From JTS-RE9 sp964649195 (GTDB taxonomy: Bacteria; Planctomycetota; Phycisphaerae; Phycisphaerales; Phycisphaeraceae): DNA of 64,000 nt. A program made the position numbers and the translations under genes. Shown piece after piece: positions 8,800 to 17,592 of the stretch; positions within the stretch are counted from its first letter, which is position 1; every line of letters starts with the position of its first letter. Location: contig CAZYPK010000007.1 in the NCBI GenBank assembly GCA_964649195.1, positions 4,617 to 68,616 of the forward strand. Reading direction: 5' to 3'. Below the pieces are notes generated by a model. The model ran no database searches, was not told where the DNA came from, and saw only the letters and a program-made list of their open reading frames with translations.

Positions 8800-10011
8800 A
8801 TGACAAACGACATCCCCGCTGGGAACGAGCACAAACGGCAACGCACCAACCTCACCTCGCCAACCCGCTCGGCGGCGGGCCGCGTGGCCCATGCTAGCTT
8901 TGGATATGACCTGCCAGCGATTCGCGGCGTGCAGGCGGGACGTGAGTACTACGCGAGCATGTTGCCTTTACGGATCGTGCCTAAGTTGCTCACCTTCGAC
9001 AACGAAGAAATGCCGCCAGAGCTGCGTGCGCAGCGATCCCTCAACAAAGGGCGATTGCCCGAGATCACGAGATACATCATCGACAATCCTGGCGACTACT
9101 GCTTCAGCGCGATTACTGCATCAATCGATGCAGAGGTGACTTTTGAGCCGCTGGGCGAGCGGGGCGACGATTCACTTGTGGGCCAACTGCGCATTCCAAT
9201 GGGGGCGCGGCTCATAATCAACGACGGCCAGCATCGCCGGGCTGCCATTCAAGAAGCGTTGGACCAGAACCCCGACCTCGGCGACGAGAGCATCGCAGTC
9301 GTTTTCTTTCTCGATCTCGGTTTGGAGAGGTGCCAGCAGATGTTTGCAGATCTCAACCGCCACGTTGTGCGGCCGAGCAAGAGCATCGGAGTGTTGTACG
9401 ATCATCGCGATGACAAAGCGGTATTGGCGCGATTGATGGTTCTTGGAAGCCCGTTCTTTAAACAGCTCGTTGAACTTGAGCGAAGCAGCCTCTCGCCGCG
9501 TTCGAAGAAGCTTTTCACACTATCGGCGATCTACAGCGCAAACGCAGCGCTGTTGGATCACCTGGAGGTGGCCAATCGCGATGAGGCGAGGGAAAGAGCT
9601 ACGGCGTGGTGGGAGGCGGTCGCAGAACAGATTCCGGAGTGGAAGCAAGTTTACGAGCACAAGGTGACAGCGGGCGATGTCCGTCAACGATGCATCCACA
9701 CCCACGGGACAACGCTCGTTGCGCTCGGTTGCGTTGGCAACGCGTTGCTTCACGAGTCACTGGCGGAAGGCAAGTCTGACACATGGCGGCGACGGATCAA
9801 GCCATTGGCTAAACTCGATTGGTCGAGGTCCAATCCGAAATGGCAGGGTCGTGCGGTGATCAGTGGACAGGTTAAAAAAGGCGATCAAAATGTTCGGCTC
9901 ACTGCAAACGCGATCAAGCATCATCTGAAACTTCCGCTCGGGCCTGATGAGCAGCGAGCCGAGGAGCAATTCGAGGAGCAGAATGCGGCTGTCAGGCGAA
10001 GGCATCGGTAA
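8800..10011 (+). CDS. dndB: DNA phosphorothioation regulator DndB (DGQHR domain)
   Basis: A 403-aa protein with the DGQHR signature at residues 142-146 (INDGQHRRAAI) and the following FADLNRHVVRPSKS block, as in the DndB family. DndB is not needed for sulfur insertion. In studied systems it represses the dnd operon and affects which sites are modified. It is the first gene of a four-gene plus-strand operon, 22 bases before dndC. The ATG at 8800 leaves a short promoter region shared with dndA. Length fits the family. Confidence 0.92.
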   Translation: MTNDIPAGNEHKRQRTNLTSPTRSAAGRVAHASFGYDLPAIRGVQAGREYYASMLPLRIVPKLLTFDNEEMPPELRAQRSLNKGRLPEITRYIIDNPGDYCFSAITASIDAEVTFEPLGERGDDSLVGQLRIPMGARLIINDGQHRRAAIQEALDQNPDLGDESIAVVFFLDLGLERCQQMFADLNRHVVRPSKSIGVLYDHRDDKAVLARLMVLGSPFFKQLVELERSSLSPRSKKLFTLSAIYSANAALLDHLEVANRDEARERATAWWEAVAEQIPEWKQVYEHKVTAGDVRQRCIHTHGTTLVALGCVGNALLHESLAEGKSDTWRRRIKPLAKLDWSRSNPKWQGRAVISGQVKKGDQNVRLTANAIKHHLKLPLGPDEQRAEEQFEEQNAAVRRRHR

Positions 10012-10033
10012 CCAATGAATCGGACTTACGAGC

Positions 10034-11680
10034 ATGAGCAACAACGAGAAACAGATTGACCTGCTATCCAACGCCGCATCCAAGGCACGCCCTCGATCGG
10101 CGTTTGAAAGTGGCATGACGCGCGAGCTAACCGAGCTACGACAGGAGATTCGCGAGTTGTATCGCGAGGACGCTGTGCCGTGGGTGATCGGTTACAGCGG
10201 CGGCAAGGACTCGACCGCTATTCTTCAACTGGTCTGGCGCGCAATCGCAGAGATTCCAGATGGCGAACGCACGAAACCGGTTCACGTCATCAGCACCGAT
10301 ACTCTCGTCGAGAACCCGATCGTCGCCGCATGGGTAAACGGCTCTCTTAAGCGCATCGGCCAAGCCGCCAAGGAACAAGGTGTGCCGATTGTTCCGCACA
10401 GGCTGACGCCAGCGGTCGAAGATACATTTTGGGTCAACCTGATCGGCCGCGGCTACCCTGCCCCCCGAAACAAATTCCGCTGGTGTACAAATCGTCTCAA
10501 GATTCAACCGAGTAATACATTTATTCGTAATGTTGTCCGTGATAACGGCGAGGCGATTCTCGTCCTGGGCACCCGTCGCGCAGAGAGTAGTAGCCGCGCG
10601 GCAAACATGAAGAAGCACGCGAAACTCGCGGTCCGGGACAAGCTTGGGCCAAACGCCACTTTGCCCAACTGTCTCGTCTTCACGCCAATCGAACATTGGG
10701 CCAACGACGACGTTTGGGCGTTCCTCACTCGCGAATCAAACCCGTGGGGCCAGGACAACCACGATCTCATGAGCATGTACCGTGGGGCAAGCGAGGACGG
10801 TGAGTGCCCTCTCGTCGTCGACAAGAGTACCCCATCTTGTGGCAACAGCCGGTTTGGCTGCTATGTCTGTACGCTCGTTGATCAAGATAAATCGATGGCC
10901 GCGATGATCCAAAACGACGCGGAGAAGGAATGGATGGAGCCACTGCTGGCACTGCGAGATGATCTCGATTTTCGAGGCGACACCAAACGAGCTGCTGAAA
11001 AGAAGAGGCGTGACTATCGGCGTATGGGTGGTGGACTAACGCTCTATAGACCAGGTGACGCAGAAGAAGACCAGCTCGTTCGCGGCCCATACACCCAAGA
11101 CGCGCGGGCCAATTGGTTACGGCGGGTGCTTGAAACCCAGCGGATTGTGCGAGAGATCGGCCCGTCAGAAGTACGTGAGATCGAATTGCTGACACTAAGC
11201 GAGCTGCAAGAAATACGTCGGCTCTGGGTGGTTGAAAAGCATGAAATTGAAGATCTTGTACCGCAGATTTACAAACAGGTGATGGGTGACACTTACCCGG
11301 GGCCGCCGATTGATGAGGACCTCGTGTTCGATGCCGAGGCGTTGGCAATGCTTCAAGAGGAATGTGTCGCTGGTACTGAAAACGTTGACGATGTCGCTTC
11401 GACCGGACCGCTCACCTTTGAGCTTGCTCGTAATCTTCTCGACATTGAGCGTCGCTTCCGCACGAAGGCCAACCGCCGTGGGCTCTTCAAGGAATTGGAG
11501 CGAGCGGTGGAACGCTGCTTCTACGATGGAGAGCAAGACGCGCTCGCGCGAGCAAGGCTGTTGCGCGGCGATGCACCCGATGACGATGATGAAGGTGAGC
11601 TGGTTAACCCAGAAGTCATGATCCAACTTAGCATGAACGGTCACGCGATCCCCGCAGAGGAGGCCAACGGTGCAGATTGA
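10034..11680 (+). CDS. dndC: DNA sulfur modification protein DndC
   Basis: A 548-aa member of the PAPS reductase-like ATP pyrophosphatase family. The PP-loop is SGGKDST at residues 55-61. Cysteines for the 4Fe-4S cluster are visible in FRWCTNR and CGNSRFGCYVC, and the FTPIEHWANDDVWAFL block is typical. DndC uses ATP to activate the DNA backbone and passes on sulfur from DndA. The gene overlaps dndD by 11 bases, so the two are translationally coupled. All motifs expected for activity are present. Confidence 0.95.
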   Translation: MSNNEKQIDLLSNAASKARPRSAFESGMTRELTELRQEIRELYREDAVPWVIGYSGGKDSTAILQLVWRAIAEIPDGERTKPVHVISTDTLVENPIVAAWVNGSLKRIGQAAKEQGVPIVPHRLTPAVEDTFWVNLIGRGYPAPRNKFRWCTNRLKIQPSNTFIRNVVRDNGEAILVLGTRRAESSSRAANMKKHAKLAVRDKLGPNATLPNCLVFTPIEHWANDDVWAFLTRESNPWGQDNHDLMSMYRGASEDGECPLVVDKSTPSCGNSRFGCYVCTLVDQDKSMAAMIQNDAEKEWMEPLLALRDDLDFRGDTKRAAEKKRRDYRRMGGGLTLYRPGDAEEDQLVRGPYTQDARANWLRRVLETQRIVREIGPSEVREIELLTLSELQEIRRLWVVEKHEIEDLVPQIYKQVMGDTYPGPPIDEDLVFDAEALAMLQEECVAGTENVDDVASTGPLTFELARNLLDIERRFRTKANRRGLFKELERAVERCFYDGEQDALARARLLRGDAPDDDDEGELVNPEVMIQLSMNGHAIPAEEANGAD

Positions 11681-13706
11681 CGAACTTATCCTGCACAACG
11701 TAGGTCCCTATCGTGGTGAGCAGCGCGCCGACCTGCGACCACCGTCGCCGGATCGGCCAGTGATCCTCTTTGGTGGTCTCAACGGTGCAGGCAAAACGAC
11801 TATACTCGAAGCGATCCAGCTCGCTCTATACGGCAACATGAGTGAGCCCGCCCGTCGCAGCGGTCTTGCATACGACGAATACCTCGCTCGCGCCGCAAAC
11901 CGCGCCGCATCGCCTCGCGAAGGATCGTCCGTCGGGATCACCTTCACCGTCCACGAGGGCGGACACACCGTCTCCTACAAGCTTCGACGCACTTGGATAG
12001 CGACGGGCGGACGATCGAAGAAGGTCCGTGAAGAACTTGATGTTTGGTGTAATAACCAACACAACGCAGCGCTCGCAGCAGCATGGTCAGAGCAAGTTGC
12101 GCAGTTCCTGCCACCTCGCTTGGCTCCATTGTTCTTCTTCGACGGGGAACGCATCGAACAACTCGCAGACCCAGAGCAATCGGCCGAAGCACTGCGAACC
12201 GCCGTTGGAGCGCTCTTGGGTGCGGACCTCGTTGACCAGCTAGGAGCCGACCTTGACGTTCTGCTGCGTCGCCGACGGGTGGAGCAGGCTGGGTCTGAAG
12301 ATGAGCGGCTACCACAGGCTGAAGAAAAACTAGAGGCTGCGGAGGCTGCTCGACGTGATGCACTGCAACGAGTAGCGGCCGCCAGGGCGGCGCTCGACAG
12401 GGCTGAAGAGCTGGCTCGGCGAGCAGATCAGCGGTATGCCGAACAGGGTGGACATGCCGCCGATGAGCGCCGAGAAACCGAGGCAAAACGCGCAGTTGCG
12501 GATGCAGAGCGCAAGGGCATAGAACGTGAAATGAGAACGCTGGCTGCCGGCGATCTGCCACTAGCGCTGGTGGTGCCTTTGCTGAAAGACGCTGCCGCCC
12601 ATGTGGATCGAAGCGCATTGACCGCTGAACGACGGATTGCAGCTGTAGTCGTATCCGATGCGGCGAAGAGGCTGGAAAGCGAACTCAAGAGAGTGAAGGC
12701 TGCGCAGGAGACCCTGAAGTTGGTAAGAGCGTGGGCGATTCGTGAAACGAAAATCGACTCGAACGAGAGCGAAGCTATCCCAGATGCGGCAACGACTGCG
12801 GCTCGGTTGCGCCAACTGCTTGGTGGTTCGCTAGAGACCGAACTTGGAGCGGCAAAAGACTTGCTTTCACGCCATGCCGACGCTTCTGCGCGGGTTGACG
12901 AACTGGAAAGATCGCTAGCGATGACGCCTGATGCCGACGCCGTGAAGGACGCAGTCGAACAGCGCCGACTAACTCTAATGGAACTCGGAGCACGCCAACA
13001 ACAGCATGTCGCTGCGTCTGAAGCTGATGCCGATGCTGTACGCGAGGTCGAGCGATGCCAACGAGAGCTGGATCGCCTTTTGGATGAAGCTCGTGTAGCT
13101 CGGGGTGAAACGGCCGACGCCGAACGCTTCACACGCCACGCTAAAAGTGCGCAGGCGGCATTGAGCAGGTTTGGCACTCGACTGCGGCGTCGGCACTTGG
13201 AGCGGCTGGAGAAACTTATTCTGGAATGCTACCAGTCGCTGATGCGTAAGACTAAGCTCGTCACTGCCCTTCGGATCGACCCCGACACATACGCCATACA
13301 CCTCACCGATGCCGATGGCTCCGAGGTGCGACCTGAACGGCTCAGTGCTGGCGAACGCCAGCTTCTGGCAGTTTCGATTCTTTGGGCAATGGCTCGAGCA
13401 AGCGGACGGCCGTTGCCAGTTGCCGTAGACACGCCACTGGGTCGCCTCGACGGCACACACCGACTTCGCCTTGTCGAGCGCTATTTCCCGCACGCCGCCG
13501 CGCAGGTGCTGTTGCTCTCGACCGACGAAGAGGTGGACGCCGGTCTCTACGCCGTGCTGAAACCATTTGTCGGCCGCGCATTCCGTTTAGATCACGATGA
13601 GCAAGGTGGTACTCGAATCGCTCCGGGCTACCCTTTTGCTGCGCCACGGCCTCAATATCAAACCCAAGCACATATTGAACCCTCAACAAAAGTGATGACA
13701 CAATGA
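11670..13706 (+). CDS. dndD: DNA sulfur modification ATPase DndD
   Basis: A 678-aa SMC/Rad50-like ATPase. Walker A is GLNGAGKTT (residues 36-44). A long Ala/Arg/Glu-rich coiled coil fills about residues 190-520. The ABC signature LSAGERQ lies near 558-564 and Walker B in VAVDTPLGRLD. No CxxC zinc hook is seen in the coil. It starts with GTG at 11670 inside dndC. DndD supplies ATP hydrolysis during phosphorothioation, probably by opening or nicking DNA for DndC. The stop overlaps the dndE start. Confidence 0.94.
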   Translation: MQIDELILHNVGPYRGEQRADLRPPSPDRPVILFGGLNGAGKTTILEAIQLALYGNMSEPARRSGLAYDEYLARAANRAASPREGSSVGITFTVHEGGHTVSYKLRRTWIATGGRSKKVREELDVWCNNQHNAALAAAWSEQVAQFLPPRLAPLFFFDGERIEQLADPEQSAEALRTAVGALLGADLVDQLGADLDVLLRRRRVEQAGSEDERLPQAEEKLEAAEAARRDALQRVAAARAALDRAEELARRADQRYAEQGGHAADERRETEAKRAVADAERKGIEREMRTLAAGDLPLALVVPLLKDAAAHVDRSALTAERRIAAVVVSDAAKRLESELKRVKAAQETLKLVRAWAIRETKIDSNESEAIPDAATTAARLRQLLGGSLETELGAAKDLLSRHADASARVDELERSLAMTPDADAVKDAVEQRRLTLMELGARQQQHVAASEADADAVREVERCQRELDRLLDEARVARGETADAERFTRHAKSAQAALSRFGTRLRRRHLERLEKLILECYQSLMRKTKLVTALRIDPDTYAIHLTDADGSEVRPERLSAGERQLLAVSILWAMARASGRPLPVAVDTPLGRLDGTHRLRLVERYFPHAAAQVLLLSTDEEVDAGLYAVLKPFVGRAFRLDHDEQGGTRIAPGYPFAAPRPQYQTQAHIEPSTKVMTQ

Positions 13707-14137
13707 CCAGCGCACAAAGTCATATAGACGTACCCACTTCCTCCGCAATCGTGGAGACCGTGCGCGTCTCCAAGTCGGGTCGCGATCAACTCGTGACGCT
13801 CAAGCGGCGAACAGGTATCGAAAACTGGAACGTGCTCTGCCGGTGGGCGTTGTGCGTCTCCCTCGCCGAACCGTCCCCGGTCCGCGACATCAGCATCCCC
13901 GCCGACGGGCCGGTCGAGATGACATGGCGGACATTTGGTGGTGCGAATGCTGAAGTCTACGCAGCCCTCGTACGAGACCGCTGCCGCCGCGATGGGCTTT
14001 CCATAGACGCATCAGTCGTGTCTCAGCAGTTCCGTCTACACCTACATCGAGGCATTTCGTACTTGGCTGGTAATCCCCGTCTCAGGTCTGTTGCCGACCT
14101 GATCCGGTGTGTTGCTGAAAGCCAGGATATTGCCTAG
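13703..14137 (+). CDS. dndE: DNA sulfur modification protein DndE
   Basis: A 144-aa protein of the DndE family. The block RVSKSGRDQLVTLKRRTGIENWNVLCRWALC is family-typical, and the C-terminal half is predicted helical. Studied DndE proteins form tetramers and bind nicked DNA, and are thought to hold the substrate for sulfur insertion. The ATGA overlap with dndD shows coupling. It is the last intact gene of the operon; only a decayed methyltransferase piece follows. Confidence 0.92.
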   Translation: MTSAQSHIDVPTSSAIVETVRVSKSGRDQLVTLKRRTGIENWNVLCRWALCVSLAEPSPVRDISIPADGPVEMTWRTFGGANAEVYAALVRDRCRRDGLSIDASVVSQQFRLHLHRGISYLAGNPRLRSVADLIRCVAESQDIA

Positions 14138-14207
14138 CCTCATTGCTTATTATTATCCAGTAGCGAAGAGAGTAACGGTCGTCTTGAGATTTGGACGAGA
14201 ACCCAAT

Positions 14208-14335
14208 ATTGAACGCCACAGGACGGCCATCAGCCGGGCCGACCTTTCCCGCCCGATGCGGCTCGCAATGGAGTCGGGCCTGCTGCCACCAGGGAGCAGC
14301 TTCTTCGATTACTCGCGCGTGGGGCGCGGCAGTGG
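14208..14335 (+). pseudogene. Decayed N-terminal fragment of a Dnd-linked methyltransferase
   Basis: The frame from about 14208 translates as ERHRTAISRADLSRPM, RLAMESGLLPPG and FFDYSRVGRGS. This lines up with the first 45 residues of the intact methyltransferase at 17593 (PRHKTAIGRSTLSRPL, RLALEAQLLQPQ, VFDYGCGRGDD). The SAM-binding GCG has decayed and homology stops at about 14335. It is therefore a truncated copy placed right behind dndE, where such a gene would naturally belong. DNA identity is low enough to suggest a related gene, not a recent duplication. Confidence 0.75.
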
Positions 14336-14363
14336 GCTTGCCGCGCCCCCGGACGACTCCGCG

Positions 14364-16199
14364 TCACCTGATAGTCACATCCGATCGCCGCTTCAGATAG
14401 ATAGCCGCGAATTTGCCCCAGTCCTCGCGGAGTTCAAGATAGTCATCTTCTGGATTGGGGCTCATATTCTCTGCCTTGGCGTACGCAAACAGTAGCAGGT
14501 CAATCCCATCGAGTGCTCGCTCGAGCATCTCGACGGTCGAGTGCTCATCCATTCCAGCCAGCCGCTTGGTCACGGCTTCACGAATCGGCTGGTATACCTC
14601 TTGAATAAAGGGGTGGCGCCGATTGATCTTCACGATCACGGTCTGGCTGAGGTGATGAATATCCAGCAGTGATTTGCCCGGCCACTCGACGTCGAGGGCG
14701 ACCACCGGCCGCTGCTGAACGTGCGCCATAAATGCCTCGATCTTTACGGGATCTGTAATGCCAACATCCGCGGCAGCCTCGCGGAGCTTCGCGAGCTCCT
14801 CTTCCTTGGTGACCGATGCCCCGCCCTGGCCAACCGGCATACCAGGGTTGGCGCTCTTGGCGACATCTTCTGCTCCTTCGCGTCCACCACTTGTGTCTGC
14901 TCCAGGCTTGGAGTCTTCTGCCTTCTTTGTTATCGCCCACAACTCGCGGATGTCTCGGCGGGCTTTGACAACCGGCTTTTTGAGAGCCTTGCGCAGCTCC
15001 TCGCGTAGTTTCTCAACCGGCTCGGCGCCGCGCTTGATGTGTTTCACTTGAAAAAACTCGTCCAGCGCGGGCGGAAACGCGACCTCGATACCGATGTAGC
15101 GGTCGACCTTGTCGACGCCGTCTGGCAGCATCCTTGGCACGACAGTGTAGCTAATCTCGCGGTTGTGTCGGAGAAAACTGATCTTGCCTTGGTTGTCGGG
15201 AATGTGCAGCTTCTTGAATTGGTTTTCGCTCTTTGGCCCCTCCGTGCCGCCGCCGCCCGACGTAAGCCGGGTGACTCTGGGGGTCAAGTAAACACGCCAT
15301 GTGACATCGTGTCCGCCAATGCGAATCACACCATTATCAACGTGCTCGCCCTCCATACTCAACCCTTCCGCCAACTGATTAGCAAATGGGTTATCAATCT
15401 GGAATAAGGGGTCGTAGGGATGAAGTGGCATGGACATCTCTCTTACAAAAATCTTGAGGCCACCATCGATGTACACGCGGTACGTGCGCGACAGGAAATA
15501 TGAAAGATCGTGCAGCTTTTCGTCCGCCCGCTCGATGTACGATTCCCCGTGGTTGAGGCGATCGAGATCCCGCCACACAATAAGAGTGCCGGAGTCAAAC
15601 TCCTGGCCTCCATCAGTCGAAGCGGACATTAAGTGCTTAAACTCCTCGGGGAATCCCTCAATCTCTTCGGTCACGTAGTACTCCTGTTGCTTCTTCTGGA
15701 CCAGCTTGAGATCGAGGTAGCTCCGAAAGATGCGTCCCTCCGTGTTGGGCACAGACATTGCCCATCGCCGTCCGTCCTCGCCGTCAGACTCTTCGGTAGC
15801 AACCAAGAATTTCGGCTTCGTGTACACCTCAAGCCGGCGACCTTGGCTAATCGCGCCGAGTTTGAAGCCCACGCCGAAACGGCCGATGTTCGTTCGGTCA
15901 CCGTACCGGGTCGAAAACCCGACCGTCAGCACGCTCGACAGAATGTTGGCCGGAATGCCGGTCCCGTTGTCTCCAATCCCGAACGACTCGACCTCGTACC
16001 GGGTCTTCTTCGCCTTGCCATCATTGACCTCGGCCTCGGTCCAGTCGATCCGGACCTGAGTGGCGCCGCCTTGGATCGAGTTGTCGATGCTCTCGGCGAC
16101 GGCATCGCCAATTTTATACCCGGCATCGCGGAAGCTGCGCAATGCGTGATCGGCGCGCACGAGTTCACCTTTGCTCGACAATAGTTCGCTCTTGGTCAT
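14364..16199 (-). CDS. GHKL (Bergerat-fold) ATPase, candidate effector in the dnd island
   Basis: A 611-aa protein. The N-terminus carries all GHKL motifs: N-box AVAESIDNSIQGGA, GIGDNGTGIP, and GRFGVGFKLGA. This is the fold of Hsp90, MutL, topoisomerase VI and MORC ATPases. A transducer-like region follows. A charged linker (residues about 405-470) leads to a C-terminal domain with VALDVEWPGKSLLDI and VKINRRHPFIQEVY, which I cannot name. The start at 16199 has GGAGG eight bases upstream; a longer frame reaches 16283 without such a site. It is the last gene of a minus-strand operon. An ATP-driven DNA clamp is the likely biochemistry; a role in defence is inferred from the island. Confidence 0.8.
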   Translation of the reverse strand: MTKSELLSSKGELVRADHALRSFRDAGYKIGDAVAESIDNSIQGGATQVRIDWTEAEVNDGKAKKTRYEVESFGIGDNGTGIPANILSSVLTVGFSTRYGDRTNIGRFGVGFKLGAISQGRRLEVYTKPKFLVATEESDGEDGRRWAMSVPNTEGRIFRSYLDLKLVQKKQQEYYVTEEIEGFPEEFKHLMSASTDGGQEFDSGTLIVWRDLDRLNHGESYIERADEKLHDLSYFLSRTYRVYIDGGLKIFVREMSMPLHPYDPLFQIDNPFANQLAEGLSMEGEHVDNGVIRIGGHDVTWRVYLTPRVTRLTSGGGGTEGPKSENQFKKLHIPDNQGKISFLRHNREISYTVVPRMLPDGVDKVDRYIGIEVAFPPALDEFFQVKHIKRGAEPVEKLREELRKALKKPVVKARRDIRELWAITKKAEDSKPGADTSGGREGAEDVAKSANPGMPVGQGGASVTKEEELAKLREAAADVGITDPVKIEAFMAHVQQRPVVALDVEWPGKSLLDIHHLSQTVIVKINRRHPFIQEVYQPIREAVTKRLAGMDEHSTVEMLERALDGIDLLLFAYAKAENMSPNPEDDYLELREDWGKFAAIYLKRRSDVTIR

Positions 16200-16292
16200 G
16201 GTATGTTCCTCCGTAGTAATGAGAGTTCCAGTGGATTCTTCCGTTGGGATATTGTTGTTCATATGTTTAACCCTGACTTTCATTGAGCTAGT

Positions 16293-16694
16293 TCAGTGCT
16301 GTACTATCAGCCGTCTACCAAACCGCGGGACCGGCCAAGCAACCCCGTCGGCACCCAACAGTGGAACCGCCCCAGTTGCCGGCTCGCCGGGTGCGATTCT
16401 GTTGAGGGACGGGCGGAACCGGCGATATGCTCGGCACTCTGCGTGATAAGCCTGCTCGGCGGTCAATCTGGGCTCAAACACAAAATGCGTCGCGTGGTCA
16501 TGCGGATGGTGCAGCAGGCGCCGCCGGAGGTCGGTGTCGCTGCGGCCGACGTAAATGCACTGCAAGGCGCCGTTGAGCCCCACCGTAAACAGGACGTAGG
16601 CACCCTTGGTTTTGGGAGGGATGACCGCGCAAATCATCCGGCGATCGAATCGAAGAGGCCGTAGGCCCCGCGTTGTGGTGAAGATCTGCTTCAT
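16293..16694 (-). CDS. GIY-YIG superfamily protein
   Basis: A 133-aa protein with a GIY-YIG-like layout: GAYVLFTV and QCIYVGRSDTDLRRRLLHH replace the GIY and YIG strands with the following arginine. AYHAECRAYRRFRPSLNR carries the acidic and asparagine residues of the C-terminal part. This is a single-domain endonuclease-like protein, though some members of the fold only bind DNA. It overlaps the upstream HTH gene by four bases (ATGA) and lies 93 bases before the GHKL ATPase gene, so the three probably form one transcript. Confidence 0.75.
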   Translation of the reverse strand: MKQIFTTTRGLRPLRFDRRMICAVIPPKTKGAYVLFTVGLNGALQCIYVGRSDTDLRRRLLHHPHDHATHFVFEPRLTAEQAYHAECRAYRRFRPSLNRIAPGEPATGAVPLLGADGVAWPVPRFGRRLIVQH

Positions 16695-17338
16695 GCCGCC
16701 CTCCACAACTCGAAGGTTTGCGCCATCGCTTGTTGGGCGATGTTGGGGTGCTTTCCGAACTCCGCGGCGAGTCGAAGGTAGCAGACTGTCGCCGCCGGCG
16801 ATGCGTTCAGAGCCGCCCTCGCCTCGGCCACGAGCTTGTTAAACTGACGCTTGCCCACGCCCATTTCGGCTTTCACATCGTCAAGCGTGGCTTCGCGCAA
16901 TTTCAAATGCAGCGCACGCTGCACACGGTGGGGCATCGCGTCAACGACGGCGCGGATCTGCTCAGCAGCAAGGAGCATTTCATCGCGCAGTTCAGTCTCC
17001 TCCAGCGACGACATCGCCGGAGCTACACTGAGCCGAGCCAAAGCCTTCTTGTCGGCGGTAACCGCCGGGCCATCCAACGGGACGAACCCTGCCGCCGCTC
17101 GGACAGCAGCGACCTTGGCGGCATTGCGGCGAAGGTTTTCGGCTAAGCGGTGCCCACCGGCGTGTCGGCTTGGCCGGTCCACGAGATGATCAAGCGCGTG
17201 CTCAAGCTTTTCCCGTTCGAACGGGTCGACCGTGCGATGGACACGCTCCGCCAGCGCCGCATGAGCTTCCTTGAATTCTGTGGTGTGATAAAGGGCAGCG
17301 GTGCGCGCATTGGCACCCGCAATGGGAGAGAGATGCAT
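16691..17338 (-). CDS. HTH protein heading the GIY-YIG/GHKL operon
   Basis: A 215-aa, mostly helical protein. The clearest element is near the C-terminus: LREATLDDVKAEMGVGKRQFNKLVAEARAAL resembles a sigma region 4 or other DNA-binding helix-turn-helix. Residues 1-90 are Ala/Arg-rich with no known motif. It could be a regulator of the operon or a DNA-recognition subunit for the GIY-YIG protein. Its start is divergent from the methyltransferase gene across 254 bases, which must hold two promoters. Family unknown to me. Confidence 0.6.
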   Translation of the reverse strand: MHLSPIAGANARTAALYHTTEFKEAHAALAERVHRTVDPFEREKLEHALDHLVDRPSRHAGGHRLAENLRRNAAKVAAVRAAAGFVPLDGPAVTADKKALARLSVAPAMSSLEETELRDEMLLAAEQIRAVVDAMPHRVQRALHLKLREATLDDVKAEMGVGKRQFNKLVAEARAALNASPAATVCYLRLAAEFGKHPNIAQQAMAQTFELWRAA

Positions 17339-17592
17339 GAAGACCTCCTGGTCGCTAGGCTAGTGTCCGCATTCACGGTCCACAGCCGGTTCCAGATTGC
17401 GAGGACGGTTCTCGGTCGGACGGGAACAGCTCCACGGCCGACTTGCCTCGCTGGCGACATCATATCAAGATGCAATGTTGAATGCATCAGGATCACGTCG
17501 CCTTCATACTAAAGGTGGGGGGGGCGCGCGTTAGTGAGAACTGCTAGACCCGGAAATTCGCACGGGACAAGGGACCGGTTTCAGGAAGCGCA

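Noticed and set aside
14109..14495. 128-codon plus-strand frame as an intact gene
   Set aside because: Only the part at 14208-14335 resembles a protein (methyltransferase N-terminus); the rest overlaps the GHKL gene and is not conserved.
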